Origin: Laedolimicola sp934402125
GTDB taxonomy: Bacteria; Bacillota; Clostridia; Lachnospirales; Lachnospiraceae
Assembly (NCBI RefSeq): GCF_052065835.1
Contig: NZ_JBQHTG010000004.1
Location: 62,001-126,000, forward strand
Direction: 5' to 3'
DNA: 64,000 nt
Under the pieces are notes generated by a model, which was given only the letters and a program-made list of their open reading frames with translations, was not told the origin of the DNA and made no database searches. The translations under genes were made by a program, and so were the position numbers. Below, piece after piece: positions 35,610-45,306 of this stretch (position 1 is the stretch's first letter; each line of letters starts with the position of its first letter).

Positions 35610-36443
35610 GTGAAGTCTGTCTTCTCCCTTTCCCGCCATCTTTCTATCCGTCTCTGCGGCCTTGCCCTCCTGCTGACTCTTTCCTATTTCAGCGGACAGG
35701 GCGTCGCGCGGATCTCTGACCGGGAAGCTTTCCTGCTGCCTGCGTCCTCCACTGCCTCCGCAAGCTGGGGTCTGGGCTTCGGCCAGCCGGGAACACAGCC
35801 CACCGGAAATGTCTCTCCGGCTGTTCTCCGGAAATACAACGCCTATTATATAGAAGAAACGGAAGAAAAAAGAATTTATCTGACCTTTGACTGTGGCTTT
35901 GAAAATGGAAATACGTCCGCGATTCTGGACGCCCTGAAAAAACACAATGCCCCGGCCACATTCTTTGTGGTGGGGCATTATCTGGAAACCAGCCCGGATC
36001 TGGTGAAACGGATGCTGGCAGAGGGACATTCGGTAGGCAATCACACCTATCATCACCCGGATATGTCCAAAATCAGTACCCGGGAAGCCTTCGAAAAAGA
36101 ACTGGATTCACTGGCGGAGCTTTATCAGGATATCACCGGCTCCTCCATCTCCGGATATTATCGGCCTCCCCAGGGCATTTATAGTGAAGAAAACCTGAAA
36201 ATGGCCCGGGATCTGGGCTACCAGACCTTTTTCTGGAGCCTGGCCTATGTGGACTGGAAACAGGAGGAGCAGCCCTCCCATGAGCAAGCCTTCGATAAGC
36301 TGCTCACACGGGTTCACCCGGGCGCTGTGGTTCTTCTCCACAACACTTCAAAAACCAACGGTGAGATTCTCGACGAGCTTCTGACCCGCTGGGAAAAGAT
36401 GGGGTATCGGTTCTATCCCTTAAGCGACCTTTGCGGAGTCTGA
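35610..36443 (+). CDS. pdaA: PdaA-like peptidoglycan / polysaccharide N-deacetylase
   Basis: 277 residues from a GTG at 35610, after AAAAGGAAG. A signal-like N-terminus (LALLLTLSYF) and a NodB domain with TFDCGFENG (Asp94 region), HTYHHP (His145, His149), RPPQG and VLLHNT follow. TFDCG with the ENG that follows is the PdaA pattern. In spores PdaA removes the acetyl group from N-acetylmuramate to build muramic delta-lactam in the cortex. It sits 75 bases after the antiterminator gene and converges with cotH, whose stop lies two bases away. Confidence 0.88.
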   Translation: MKSVFSLSRHLSIRLCGLALLLTLSYFSGQGVARISDREAFLLPASSTASASWGLGFGQPGTQPTGNVSPAVLRKYNAYYIEETEEKRIYLTFDCGFENGNTSAILDALKKHNAPATFFVVGHYLETSPDLVKRMLAEGHSVGNHTYHHPDMSKISTREAFEKELDSLAELYQDITGSSISGYYRPPQGIYSEENLKMARDLGYQTFFWSLAYVDWKQEEQPSHEQAFDKLLTRVHPGAVVLLHNTSKTNGEILDELLTRWEKMGYRFYPLSDLCGV

Positions 36444-36445
36444 AC

Positions 36446-38203
36446 TCAGTAATCCTTCAGCCGTTCCAGCTCTGCCCGCATGGTCTCCGGGCGGAGCTTC
36501 GCAAATTCCCGGAGCTTTTCTTCCTGCTCCAGCACCTCCCGATAATATTCTTCATAAAGGGCCGCCTCATCCTTGCCCGCAAGAAGCGCCTCCTCCTGCT
36601 GTGCGTCCTCAGCCGCCAGAAAACGCAGATACTGCGAAACCTCCGGCCGACGCTGCTCTGCCAGCTCCTCTGCCCGCCCGGTGAAATGCTCCGGCGACAG
36701 GGCGCCCTCCATCAGTTCTTCCATGATTTCCGTGAAACGTGTCTTCATATCCTCCCGCTTCATCACAGCGGCAAAAATCGGATTATAACGTTTCCAGTGA
36801 CCGGAATCCTCAAGTCCCAACGCCTTGGACAGAGACAAATCCGTAGGCGCTGAGGAATCCCGTTTTCCCAGTCCCTCGTCAAAATCATACATCAGGAAAC
36901 GCCATTTTCCATCGGTGCTTTCTTCCCCGTAGCTGCCATCCGCCGGATACCAGCGATAGATCTTGTTATTATTAAAGGGCCAGTCGGGATTGGCCAGATA
37001 AATCTCGATGGCGTGATACAGAAGAAAGTTTTCCACATCTACCCGTTCCGCAAACATGGAAAACACGCTGTCCTCTGTCAGATCCTGTGTGGTGCAGAGG
37101 GTATAGATGGCATTCCAGTCCCGGATAGCCCGTTTTGTGCTTTTTTCTTCCTCGTCCTCCTCGGACAGCAGCCGGTTCTTGACTTCCAGAATTTCCCAGC
37201 TTCCAAATTTGTCTGCGGTGTCATATTTCCGTTCAAAATACGCATCATCGAACACCTCCGACAGCCACTCGAAGCCATAATAGGCCCCGTTGATGTAGAC
37301 CGCCGCCGTCCGGAACCGGGTCGTATCCGGGAAGCCTGCGTCCGCCGCCAGGCTCAGAGCGCATTCATTCCGCTCAAAGGCCAGCATATAATCATTTCCG
37401 CTGTTCCGCAGCACAAGCTTCTTATAACAGGAGCTTTCCTCCTCCCCGAAGAGCGGCGCCTCAAAATACTTCGCGCCGTACCGTTTTCTGGCAATCAGGC
37501 GCAGGGATTTCTGGGGCTGGGAGCGGGATACGCCGCCGTGTACCCGAAGACCTGCGTCCTGGGAGACAAGCGCCGTGCCGTCCGGTTCCAGAAGCTCCAC
37601 ATGCACCTCTCGCTCTGCCTCAAAACCCCGGTCATAGTAATTGGCCGGAGCCGCCGCGTCCGGTTCCTCCGGATGGGCTGCCAGATATTCTTCTTTTACC
37701 CGGCCGCCCACCAGAATTCCGTCTTCCGCTCCGAAAAGCCCTTCCGGCTCCCCGGTGATCGATACTATCAGATCTGCATGTCTCTGGTTTACATTTTTCC
37801 CCAGGAAATACGTGTGCGTATGCACCTGGTCCTGTCGTTCTCCTTCCGCATAGCCCACTGCCCGCAGGGTGTATACGTTCAAATCTTCCCCTGCCTCCAG
37901 CTCCACCGGCGCTTCGTACCGGTTGGAATCCGTATCGGGCACGGAGCCGTCCAGAGTGTAATAGATTTCCTCCGCGCCGTCGATCCGAAGGTTCACCTGA
38001 ATCGAATTTTCATAGAAGGAGCCGGTTTCCGAGAATATCGGATCACACTCCGCCACGGACACCGTGCCTGCCGGAACGCCGGTCGTTCCCCGGCGTTCCG
38101 GATAAATCATCAGACAGACGCCCGCAAGACAGCTGGCCGCCAGCGCTCCCCTTCTTCTGCGTTTGAGCGTTCTTTTCATGCTTTTATCTTCCGCCCTTTC
38201 CAT
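36446..38203 (-). CDS. CotH kinase family protein with chitobiase-like N-terminal domain
   Basis: 585 residues. The basic start and a hydrophobic segment (about 20-34) suggest an exported or membrane-anchored protein. A beta domain with IYYTLDGSVPDTDS (about 80-100) precedes the CotH-like core with LRVHGGVSR, KLVLRNSGND, NNNKIYRW and LMYDFDEGLGK (ATP/Mg residues). A helical tail (about 480-585) ends the protein. CotH proteins phosphorylate spore coat proteins in Bacillus; the target here is unknown. The start could also be the Met at residue 9. It stops two bases from pdaA and lies downstream of gltD. Confidence 0.88.
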   Translation of the reverse strand: MERAEDKSMKRTLKRRRRGALAASCLAGVCLMIYPERRGTTGVPAGTVSVAECDPIFSETGSFYENSIQVNLRIDGAEEIYYTLDGSVPDTDSNRYEAPVELEAGEDLNVYTLRAVGYAEGERQDQVHTHTYFLGKNVNQRHADLIVSITGEPEGLFGAEDGILVGGRVKEEYLAAHPEEPDAAAPANYYDRGFEAEREVHVELLEPDGTALVSQDAGLRVHGGVSRSQPQKSLRLIARKRYGAKYFEAPLFGEEESSCYKKLVLRNSGNDYMLAFERNECALSLAADAGFPDTTRFRTAAVYINGAYYGFEWLSEVFDDAYFERKYDTADKFGSWEILEVKNRLLSEEDEEEKSTKRAIRDWNAIYTLCTTQDLTEDSVFSMFAERVDVENFLLYHAIEIYLANPDWPFNNNKIYRWYPADGSYGEESTDGKWRFLMYDFDEGLGKRDSSAPTDLSLSKALGLEDSGHWKRYNPIFAAVMKREDMKTRFTEIMEELMEGALSPEHFTGRAEELAEQRRPEVSQYLRFLAAEDAQQEEALLAGKDEAALYEEYYREVLEQEEKLREFAKLRPETMRAELERLKDY

Positions 38204-38263
38204 AAGCTACCTTCTATTGTAGCATATTTTTCCCGGACGGACGATCCTGTATTTCATTTTTCT

Positions 38264-39757
38264 TCACTGTACCTGCAGACTGGTATATCCCATCAGATCC
38301 AGATCCACCGCGCAGGCGGCCTCCCGGCCCTCCCGGATAGCCCAGACTACCAAAGACTGGCCTCTGTGCATATCTCCTGCGGTGAATACCCGATCCACAT
38401 TGGTCTTATACTGGCCCGGATCCGTATTCACGTTGGTTCTGGCATTGACCTCCACGCCGAAGGCCTTTGTCACATAATCCTGGCTGCCCAGGAAACCTGC
38501 CGCTATCAGAACCACGTCCACGTCCAGGGTAAATTCGCTGCCCTCAATGGGTACCATCAGCATACGGCCGGTCTTTTCATCCTTTTTGCTTTCCAGCTTA
38601 CAGCAGACAGCCTTTTTCAGATTGCCCGCCTTGTCGCCGATAAACTCCTTCACCGTAGTGGTATAGATCCGCGGATCAGAGCCAAACAGGGCGATGGCCT
38701 CCTCCTGACCGTAATCGGTCTTGCAGATCTTCGGCCATTCGGGCCAGGGGTTGTTCGGAGTCCGGGTGTCCGGCGCCTTCGGCATCATCTCAAGCTGAAT
38801 CACGGATTTCGCGCCCAGACGAATCGAGGTTCCCACACAGTCGTTTCCGGTGTCGCCGCCTCCGATGACCATGACATTCTTGCCCTTGGTGGAGATATAT
38901 TTCTTGTCGGCAAAATTAGAATCCAGAAGACTCTTGGTGGTAGCTCTTAAGAAATCCACCGCGAAATAAATTCCCTTCAGCTCTCTGCCCGGCACCTTGA
39001 TATCCCGGGGATTGGAGGCTCCGCAGGCCAGAATCACACGATCGTACTCCTTCAGAATCTCCGCCGCCTTCTTATCCTTTCCTACATCTGTATTCACCAC
39101 GAATTCCACGCCCTCAGCCTTCATCATATCAATTTTCCGGTCGATGATGTGCTTCTCCAGCTTCATATTCGGAATGCCGTAGCGTAAAAGTCCTCCTACC
39201 CGGTCAAAGCGCTCAAACACCGTCACCGAATGGCCTCTGTGATTCAGCTGATCGGCTGCCGCCAGTCCCGAAGGACCGCTTCCGATAATGGCGATTTTTT
39301 TGCCGGTACGGTTTCCGGGCGGCGTCGGTACGGCGTAGCCCTCCTTGTACGCATTTTCAATAATAGCCAGCTCGTTGCTTTTGGTGGCCACCGGTTCCCC
39401 GTTCAGGTTGCAGGTGCAGGCCTTCTCGCAGAGAGCCGGGCACACCCGTCCTGTGAATTCCGGAAAGCTGCTGGTACGCTTCAGCCGCTTGTAGGCCTGC
39501 TCCCAGTTACCCATATACAGAAGGTCGTTCCATTCCGGAATCAAATTATGCAGCGGACAGCCGGAGGCCATACCGCCGATCATCATACCCGCCTGGCAGA
39601 AGGGGACGCCGCATGACATGCAGCGCGCTCCCTGTTTTTCCTGCTCCTTCCGGGAAAGAGGGGTATGAAATTCATTAAAATGACTGATTCGTTCCTTTGG
39701 AGACTGGGCCTTTGCGTCCACCCGGTCATACTCCATAAATCCTGTCGGTTTTCCCAT
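38264..39757 (-). CDS. gltD: Glutamate synthase small subunit
   Basis: 497 residues from the ATG at 39757, behind GGAGGGG; the frame could run 15 residues further but lacks a site. N-terminal Fe-S cysteines (CMSCGVPFCQ and VCPALCEKACTC) and two dinucleotide folds (IIGSGPSGLAAA and VIGGGDTGNDC) fit GltD. It passes electrons from NADPH to the large subunit to make glutamate from glutamine and 2-oxoglutarate. It follows gltB by 13 bases. Confidence 0.96.
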   Translation of the reverse strand: MGKPTGFMEYDRVDAKAQSPKERISHFNEFHTPLSRKEQEKQGARCMSCGVPFCQAGMMIGGMASGCPLHNLIPEWNDLLYMGNWEQAYKRLKRTSSFPEFTGRVCPALCEKACTCNLNGEPVATKSNELAIIENAYKEGYAVPTPPGNRTGKKIAIIGSGPSGLAAADQLNHRGHSVTVFERFDRVGGLLRYGIPNMKLEKHIIDRKIDMMKAEGVEFVVNTDVGKDKKAAEILKEYDRVILACGASNPRDIKVPGRELKGIYFAVDFLRATTKSLLDSNFADKKYISTKGKNVMVIGGGDTGNDCVGTSIRLGAKSVIQLEMMPKAPDTRTPNNPWPEWPKICKTDYGQEEAIALFGSDPRIYTTTVKEFIGDKAGNLKKAVCCKLESKKDEKTGRMLMVPIEGSEFTLDVDVVLIAAGFLGSQDYVTKAFGVEVNARTNVNTDPGQYKTNVDRVFTAGDMHRGQSLVVWAIREGREAACAVDLDLMGYTSLQVQ

Positions 39758-39770
39758 GTTTCTCCCCTCC

Positions 39771-42700
39771 TTATCGCTTCTGGTTCGCGTAAAATGCTTC
39801 AATCTGTGCCTGCTCGCTGCTTAAGCCCTTTTCCTCCATCTGGACAATGGTCATCAGCATTCTCTGGTAATCCCGCGGGATAATCTTCTTAAACTTCGGC
39901 AGATACTCCCCAAAGTGATTCAGAATCTCTTTTCCCTTTACGGAATTGGTGTAAGCCACATGGTCCTCGATCATGCCCTTCAGCTCCAGCACATCGTATT
40001 TATCTGTTACTTCCTGGATCAGGACCATATCCTTGTTGAGCTTGGTATACAGATCCCGTTCCTCGTCCAGCACATAGGCCACGCCGCCGCTCATGCCTGC
40101 GGCAAAATTCTTTCCGGTTTTGCCGATCACGGCCACCCGGCCGCCGGTCATGTACTCGCAGCCGTGGTCGCCCACGCCCTCAACGACTGCCACCGCGCCG
40201 GAATTCCGGACGCAGAAGCGCTCTCCTGCCACGCCGTTGATGTAGGCCTTGCCGCTGGTGGCTCCGTAAAGCGCCACATTTCCGATGATGATATTTTCAT
40301 CCTGCTGAAACCGGACTCCCTTGGGCGGATAAACCACCAGCTTGCCGCCGGACAGTCCCTTGCCGAAGTAGTCGTTGCTGTCGCCCTCCAACTCCAGGGT
40401 CAGTCCCTTCGGGATAAAGGCTCCGAAGCTTTGTCCGCCCGCGCCTTTACATTTGACCACGAAGGTATCCTCCTCCAGGCCCTCCGGATACCGTTTGGTA
40501 ATCTCGGATCCAAACATGGTGCCAAAGGCACGATCCGTATTCTTCACCTCTACCTCAATGCTGCGTCTGGAAGCATGCTCCAGAGCCGGAAGCAGCTGCT
40601 TAAACAGCACTCTCTGATCCAGGGTTTTCTCCAGCTCGAAGTTGTATACCTGCTTCGGATCGAAGATGACCTTCTGGCCCTTGCCCGCAAAGGGGTTATC
40701 TAAAATATTGCTTAAATCAATCTCTGCCTGACGGCCGCTAAGCCCCTCTCTGACCTTCAGAAGATCGGAGCGTCCCACCAGCTCGTCTACGGTGCGGACG
40801 CCGAGGCGCGCCATGTATTCCCGCAGATCCTGGGCGATAAACCGCATGAAGTTGATGACGTATTCCGGCTTGCCGCGGAAGCGCTTTCTCAGCTCCGGAT
40901 TCTGGGTCGCTACGCCCACCGGACAGGTATCCAGGTTGCACACACGCATCATCACGCAGCCCATGGTTACCAGCGGAGCGGTGGCAAAGCCAAACTCCTC
41001 CGCGCCCAGCATAGCGGCGATTGCCACGTCCTCTCCGGTCATAAGCTTACCGTCTGTCTCAATCCGGACACGGCTTCTCAGTCCGTTCAGAATCAGGGTC
41101 TGGTGGGTCTCAGCCAGTCCCAGCTCCCAGGGAAGTCCCGCGTTGTGAATAGAGCTTCTGGGTGCTGCTCCGGTGCCTCCGTCATAGCCGGAAATCAGGA
41201 TAACCTGGGCTCCCGCCTTGGCTACGCCGGCCGCGACGGTTCCTACGCCGGCTTCGGAAACCAGCTTTACGGAAATCCGCGCGTCACGGTTGGAATTCTT
41301 CAAATCATAAATCAGCTGCGCCAAATCCTCGATGGAATAAATATCGTGATGGGGCGGCGGAGAAATCAGGCTCACGCCCGGCGTGGAATGTCTTGTCTTG
41401 GCAATCCACGGATACACTTTTCCGCCCGGCAGATGGCCGCCCTCGCCGGGCTTCGCGCCCTGGGCCATCTTGATCTGCAGCTCCTTTGCGCTTACCAGAT
41501 AGCGGGAGGTCACGCCAAAACGGCCGGAAGCTACCTGCTTGATAGCAGAACATTTGTTGAGTCCGTCGGGTCCGATTTCCAGACGCTCCAGGCTCTCGCC
41601 GCCCTCGCCGGAATTGGATTTTCCATGAAGGGTATTCATGGCAATCGCCAGACATTCATGGGCCTCCTGGGAAATAGAGCCGTAGGACATGGCTCCCGTC
41701 TTAAACCGGGTCACGATGGAATCTACGCTCTCAACCTCCTCGATGGGCACGCCCTTCTTCGGATAGTTGAAGTCCATCAGTCTCCGGAGATAGCCCCGGT
41801 TGTTCTCCCCGTTGATAAGCTCCGTGTACTCCTTGAACATCTTGTAATCGCCGCGCTTTGTGGACTCCTGCAAAAGATGAATGGTCTGGGGATTGTAAAG
41901 GTGCTTCTCCCCGCCGCTTCTGCTCTTATGGCGTCCCACGCTCTCCAGCGTCAGATCCACGTCCAGTCCCAGCGGATCAAAGGCTGCGGAATGCAGCTCG
42001 TCCGCCTGCTTCTCGATATCCTCCAGGGTAATGCCGCCTACCCGGCTGACAGTATCGGTAAAATACTTGTCTACCACCTTTTTATCGATACCGATGGCCT
42101 CGAAAATCTTGGAGCCCTGGTAGGACTGAATGGTAGAAATTCCCATTTTGGAAGCAATTTTTACAATGCCGTGAAGGACAGCACTGTTGTAATCGTCCAC
42201 TGCCGCGTAATAATCCTTATTCAGCAGATGGGAGGCTACCAGCTCCCGGATAGTCTCCTGGGCCAGATACGGGTTGATGGCACAAGCGCCGTAACCCAGC
42301 AGTGTGGCAAAATGATGAACCTCTCTGGGCTCGCCGCTCTCCAGAATCAGCGCCACGCCGGTACGTTTCTTGGTGGTTACCAGGTGCTGGTTCAGTCCGG
42401 ATACCGCCAGCAGCGACGGAATCGCCACATGATTTTCATCTACGCCCCGGTCAGAGATAATCAGAATATTGGCTCCGTCCCGGTAAGCCCGGTCGGCCTC
42501 CACATACAGCCGCTCCATGGCCTTTTTCAGGCTGGTGTTCTTATAATAGGTAATGGGAATGACTTCTACCTTGAAGCCCTCCACCTTCATATTTTTAATT
42601 TTCAGAATATCCGTATTGGTCAGAATCGGATTGTTGATCCGAAGCAGACGGCAGTTATCCGGCGTCTCCTCCAGCACGTTTCCGGCTGTACCCACGTATA

Positions 42701-44303
42701 CGGTGGTGGAAGTGACAATTTCCTCACGGATAGCGTCGATGGGCGGATTGGTTACCTGGGCAAACCGCTGTTTAAAATAATTAAACAGGGACGGATGCTG
42801 ATCCGACAGGGCTGCCAGCGGCGTATCGATACCCATGGCTCCGATACCCTCTGCGCCATTCTGGGCCATCTGGAGGATTGAGGTACGGTATTCCTCATAA
42901 TTGTATCCAAAGGACTTCTGCAGTCTTCTTCTCTCATCGTCGGAGAACTCCGGCACCCGCTCGTTGGGGATCTTCAGATCCTTCAGCCGTACCAGGTTGC
43001 TGTCCAGCCACTCGCCGTAGGGCTGCGCGGACGCGTACTTTTCCTTCAGGTGCTCATCGTCGATGACCTGACCCTGTACGGTATCCACCAGAAGCATTTT
43101 GCCCGGGTGGAGACGCTCCTTCACCAGAATCTTCGTGGGATCAATATCCAGAACGCCCACCTCAGAAGAAAGAATCAGGTTGTCGTCGGTGGTAATATAA
43201 TACCGGGAAGGACGAAGGCCGTTCCGGTCCAGAACCGCTCCCATCACATCGCCGTCGCTGAACAGAATGGACGCCGGGCCGTCCCAGGGCTCCATCATGG
43301 TCGCGTAATACTGGTAAAAATCACGTTTCTTCTGGGACATGGCCTTGTTGTTATCCCAGGGCTCCGGAATGGTAATCATAACTGCCAGAGGCAGATCCAT
43401 GCCGCTCATAACCAGGAACTCCAGCGTATTGTCCAGCATGGCCGAATCGGAGCCGGAGGCGTTGACCACCGGAAGCACCTTATTCAGATCCTTCTTCAAA
43501 TGGCTGGACTCCATGGTTTCCTCGCGGGCCAGCATTTTGTCCGCATTTCCCTGAATGGTGTTGATCTCACCGTTGTGTACGATGAACCGGTTGGGGTGTG
43601 CCCGCTCCCAGCTGGGGTTGGTGTTGGTGCTAAACCTAGAATGTACGATGGCAATGGCAGACTCGTAGGCCTCATCCTGCAGATCCCTGAAGAAGGACCG
43701 AAGCTGGTGTACCAGAAACATACCCTTGTATACAATGGTTCTGCTGGAAAGGGATACCACATAGGTATCGTCATTGGACTGCTCAAAGGTCCGGCGGGCC
43801 ACATAAAGCTTCCGGTCAAAATCCAGTCCCTTTTTCACGTCTGCGGGGCGCTTTACGAAGCCCTGCATGATACACGGCATTTTCTCCAGCGCCTTAGTTC
43901 CCAGAACGGAGGGTACCGTAGGCACCTCTCTCCAACCCAGAAAATCCATGCCCTCTTTTTCCACGATGATTTCAAACATCTTCCGGGCCTGGTTGCGCTT
44001 CAGCTCGTCCTGCGGGAAGAAAAACATACCGATTCCATAATCTCTCTCCTCACCTAAAAAGACGCCCAGGGGTTTGACTGCTTCGGAGAAAAACTTATGT
44101 GATATCTGCAATAAGATTCCTACTCCGTCGCCCGTCTTGCCCTCGGCGTCTTTGCCGGCTCTGTGCTCCAGGTTTTCTACAATTTTTAATGCGTTCGCCA
44201 CTGTTTCGTGGCTCTTGACTCCTTTGATGTTGACCACCGCGCCGATACCGCAGTTATCATGCTCAAATCGCGGGTCATACAATCCTCTGCTCTGTTGGCT
44301 CAT
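39771..44303 (-). CDS. gltB: Glutamate synthase large subunit
   Basis: 1510 residues, full length. Cys18 (in HDNCGIG) is the likely Ntn nucleophile after removal of a short propeptide, for glutaminase activity. The FMN domain lies around residues 850-1250, with the 3Fe-4S site in VCNLDTCPVGVATQ. The C-terminal beta-helix domain (about 1290-1480, GKAYINGVAGERFCVRNSGA) completes the enzyme. It makes two glutamates from glutamine and 2-oxoglutarate with GltD. The start follows GGAGGG. Confidence 0.97.
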   Translation of the reverse strand: MSQQSRGLYDPRFEHDNCGIGAVVNIKGVKSHETVANALKIVENLEHRAGKDAEGKTGDGVGILLQISHKFFSEAVKPLGVFLGEERDYGIGMFFFPQDELKRNQARKMFEIIVEKEGMDFLGWREVPTVPSVLGTKALEKMPCIMQGFVKRPADVKKGLDFDRKLYVARRTFEQSNDDTYVVSLSSRTIVYKGMFLVHQLRSFFRDLQDEAYESAIAIVHSRFSTNTNPSWERAHPNRFIVHNGEINTIQGNADKMLAREETMESSHLKKDLNKVLPVVNASGSDSAMLDNTLEFLVMSGMDLPLAVMITIPEPWDNNKAMSQKKRDFYQYYATMMEPWDGPASILFSDGDVMGAVLDRNGLRPSRYYITTDDNLILSSEVGVLDIDPTKILVKERLHPGKMLLVDTVQGQVIDDEHLKEKYASAQPYGEWLDSNLVRLKDLKIPNERVPEFSDDERRRLQKSFGYNYEEYRTSILQMAQNGAEGIGAMGIDTPLAALSDQHPSLFNYFKQRFAQVTNPPIDAIREEIVTSTTVYVGTAGNVLEETPDNCRLLRINNPILTNTDILKIKNMKVEGFKVEVIPITYYKNTSLKKAMERLYVEADRAYRDGANILIISDRGVDENHVAIPSLLAVSGLNQHLVTTKKRTGVALILESGEPREVHHFATLLGYGACAINPYLAQETIRELVASHLLNKDYYAAVDDYNSAVLHGIVKIASKMGISTIQSYQGSKIFEAIGIDKKVVDKYFTDTVSRVGGITLEDIEKQADELHSAAFDPLGLDVDLTLESVGRHKSRSGGEKHLYNPQTIHLLQESTKRGDYKMFKEYTELINGENNRGYLRRLMDFNYPKKGVPIEEVESVDSIVTRFKTGAMSYGSISQEAHECLAIAMNTLHGKSNSGEGGESLERLEIGPDGLNKCSAIKQVASGRFGVTSRYLVSAKELQIKMAQGAKPGEGGHLPGGKVYPWIAKTRHSTPGVSLISPPPHHDIYSIEDLAQLIYDLKNSNRDARISVKLVSEAGVGTVAAGVAKAGAQVILISGYDGGTGAAPRSSIHNAGLPWELGLAETHQTLILNGLRSRVRIETDGKLMTGEDVAIAAMLGAEEFGFATAPLVTMGCVMMRVCNLDTCPVGVATQNPELRKRFRGKPEYVINFMRFIAQDLREYMARLGVRTVDELVGRSDLLKVREGLSGRQAEIDLSNILDNPFAGKGQKVIFDPKQVYNFELEKTLDQRVLFKQLLPALEHASRRSIEVEVKNTDRAFGTMFGSEITKRYPEGLEEDTFVVKCKGAGGQSFGAFIPKGLTLELEGDSNDYFGKGLSGGKLVVYPPKGVRFQQDENIIIGNVALYGATSGKAYINGVAGERFCVRNSGAVAVVEGVGDHGCEYMTGGRVAVIGKTGKNFAAGMSGGVAYVLDEERDLYTKLNKDMVLIQEVTDKYDVLELKGMIEDHVAYTNSVKGKEILNHFGEYLPKFKKIIPRDYQRMLMTIVQMEEKGLSSEQAQIEAFYANQKR

Positions 44304-44377
44304 AAAATTATCCCTCCAGATCCTCTGAACTCGCCTTTGCTCGCTCTTTCTTATGAAATTTAGTTGACTCTATCCGT

Positions 44378-44406
44378 ACTATACAACGAATTTTTTCAGA
44401 TGTAAA
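44378..44406 (-). promoter_or_regulatory. gltBD promoter
   Basis: TTTACA (44406-44401), 17-base spacer, TATAGT (44383-44378) on the minus strand. Confidence 0.8.
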
Positions 44407-44538
44407 GAGAAAATATTTCCATAGTTGTCAGATTATTTGTGAATTCCGTTATATTCTTAAAATTGTGTCTATATTTTCTCTTTTTTCTCTCATACTACAG
44501 CCTATCCAAACAATTCAAGCTGTATCTTTTCTCTTATT

Positions 44539-45306
44539 TTATTTCATAATCCGGATTTTTTTCCAGCATGCGAAGCCCGCCAGCAGACATACCGCCGTCA
44601 GGAGCAGATATCCGGGCGTCCAACTAAGGAACTTTGAAAGCCATTCTGGCTCTGCCTGCGAAAGCCAGATGGTGGAAGCATTCAGCGCGCTGTGGGCCAG
44701 TATGGACGGAAGCAGGGAATCCTCTGCCTCACAAATCCAGTTGAGATAAAGTCCGGTCAGAAAAGCGAAAATCCCCTGAACCAGATTGCCGTGTAGGATT
44801 CCGAATAAAAGAGAAGCGCAGACCATCGCCGCATACCGGTTCTGCAGCGCCTTTTTCAGCTCCCCATATAGGAGCCCTCGAACCAGCAGCTCCTCCAGGA
44901 CCGGCGCCGTCACTACGCTGGCTGCCAGAAGGGCGGGAAGCCCACCGCCGTAAAGGCTGTCTGTGGCTGACTGATATCCCGGAAACAGGGTCGGAAGCGG
45001 CGTCAGGCCCAGCAGCAGATTGAAGCCCCGTCCCAAAAAGACAGCGCCCAGAACCGCCGGAATCCAGCTTCTTTCCGGAATTTCCCGGCTCCGGCTTCCC
45101 TGCCGCGTCCGGTACATCCGGTAAAAAATTGGAATCTCCAGCGCGTTGACCGCCGCCAGGCTCCACGTCAGATATTCCGCCTCGTCCAGCCAGGGCGTCA
45201 GGCAGAGCGCCAGGGCGTCCTGGAGGCTCATACTCAATATCACATACAGCAAAAAAGGGGAACCGATGTCCCATAAGGTCTTTCCGATACTATTTCTCTG
45301 CTCCAT
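44539..45306 (-). CDS. CPBP intramembrane metalloprotease
   Basis: 255 residues with about seven membrane helices. The CPBP (Abi) motifs are complete: EELLVRG (Glu138, Glu139, Arg143), HGN with His172, and HSALN with His205 and Asn209. Such proteases cleave prenylated peptides or act in envelope stress and bacteriocin self-immunity; the target here is unknown. It overlaps the end of the SASA gene by 17 bases, so the two are translated together. No bacteriocin gene was seen next to it. Confidence 0.85.
   Translation of the reverse strand: MEQRNSIGKTLWDIGSPFLLYVILSMSLQDALALCLTPWLDEAEYLTWSLAAVNALEIPIFYRMYRTRQGSRSREIPERSWIPAVLGAVFLGRGFNLLLGLTPLPTLFPGYQSATDSLYGGGLPALLAASVVTAPVLEELLVRGLLYGELKKALQNRYAAMVCASLLFGILHGNLVQGIFAFLTGLYLNWICEAEDSLLPSILAHSALNASTIWLSQAEPEWLSKFLSWTPGYLLLTAVCLLAGFACWKKIRIMK

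Noticed and set aside
41103..42881. Long plus-strand open frame opposite gltB
   Set aside because: The other strand encodes a full GltB with all motifs; this frame has no recognisable domain.
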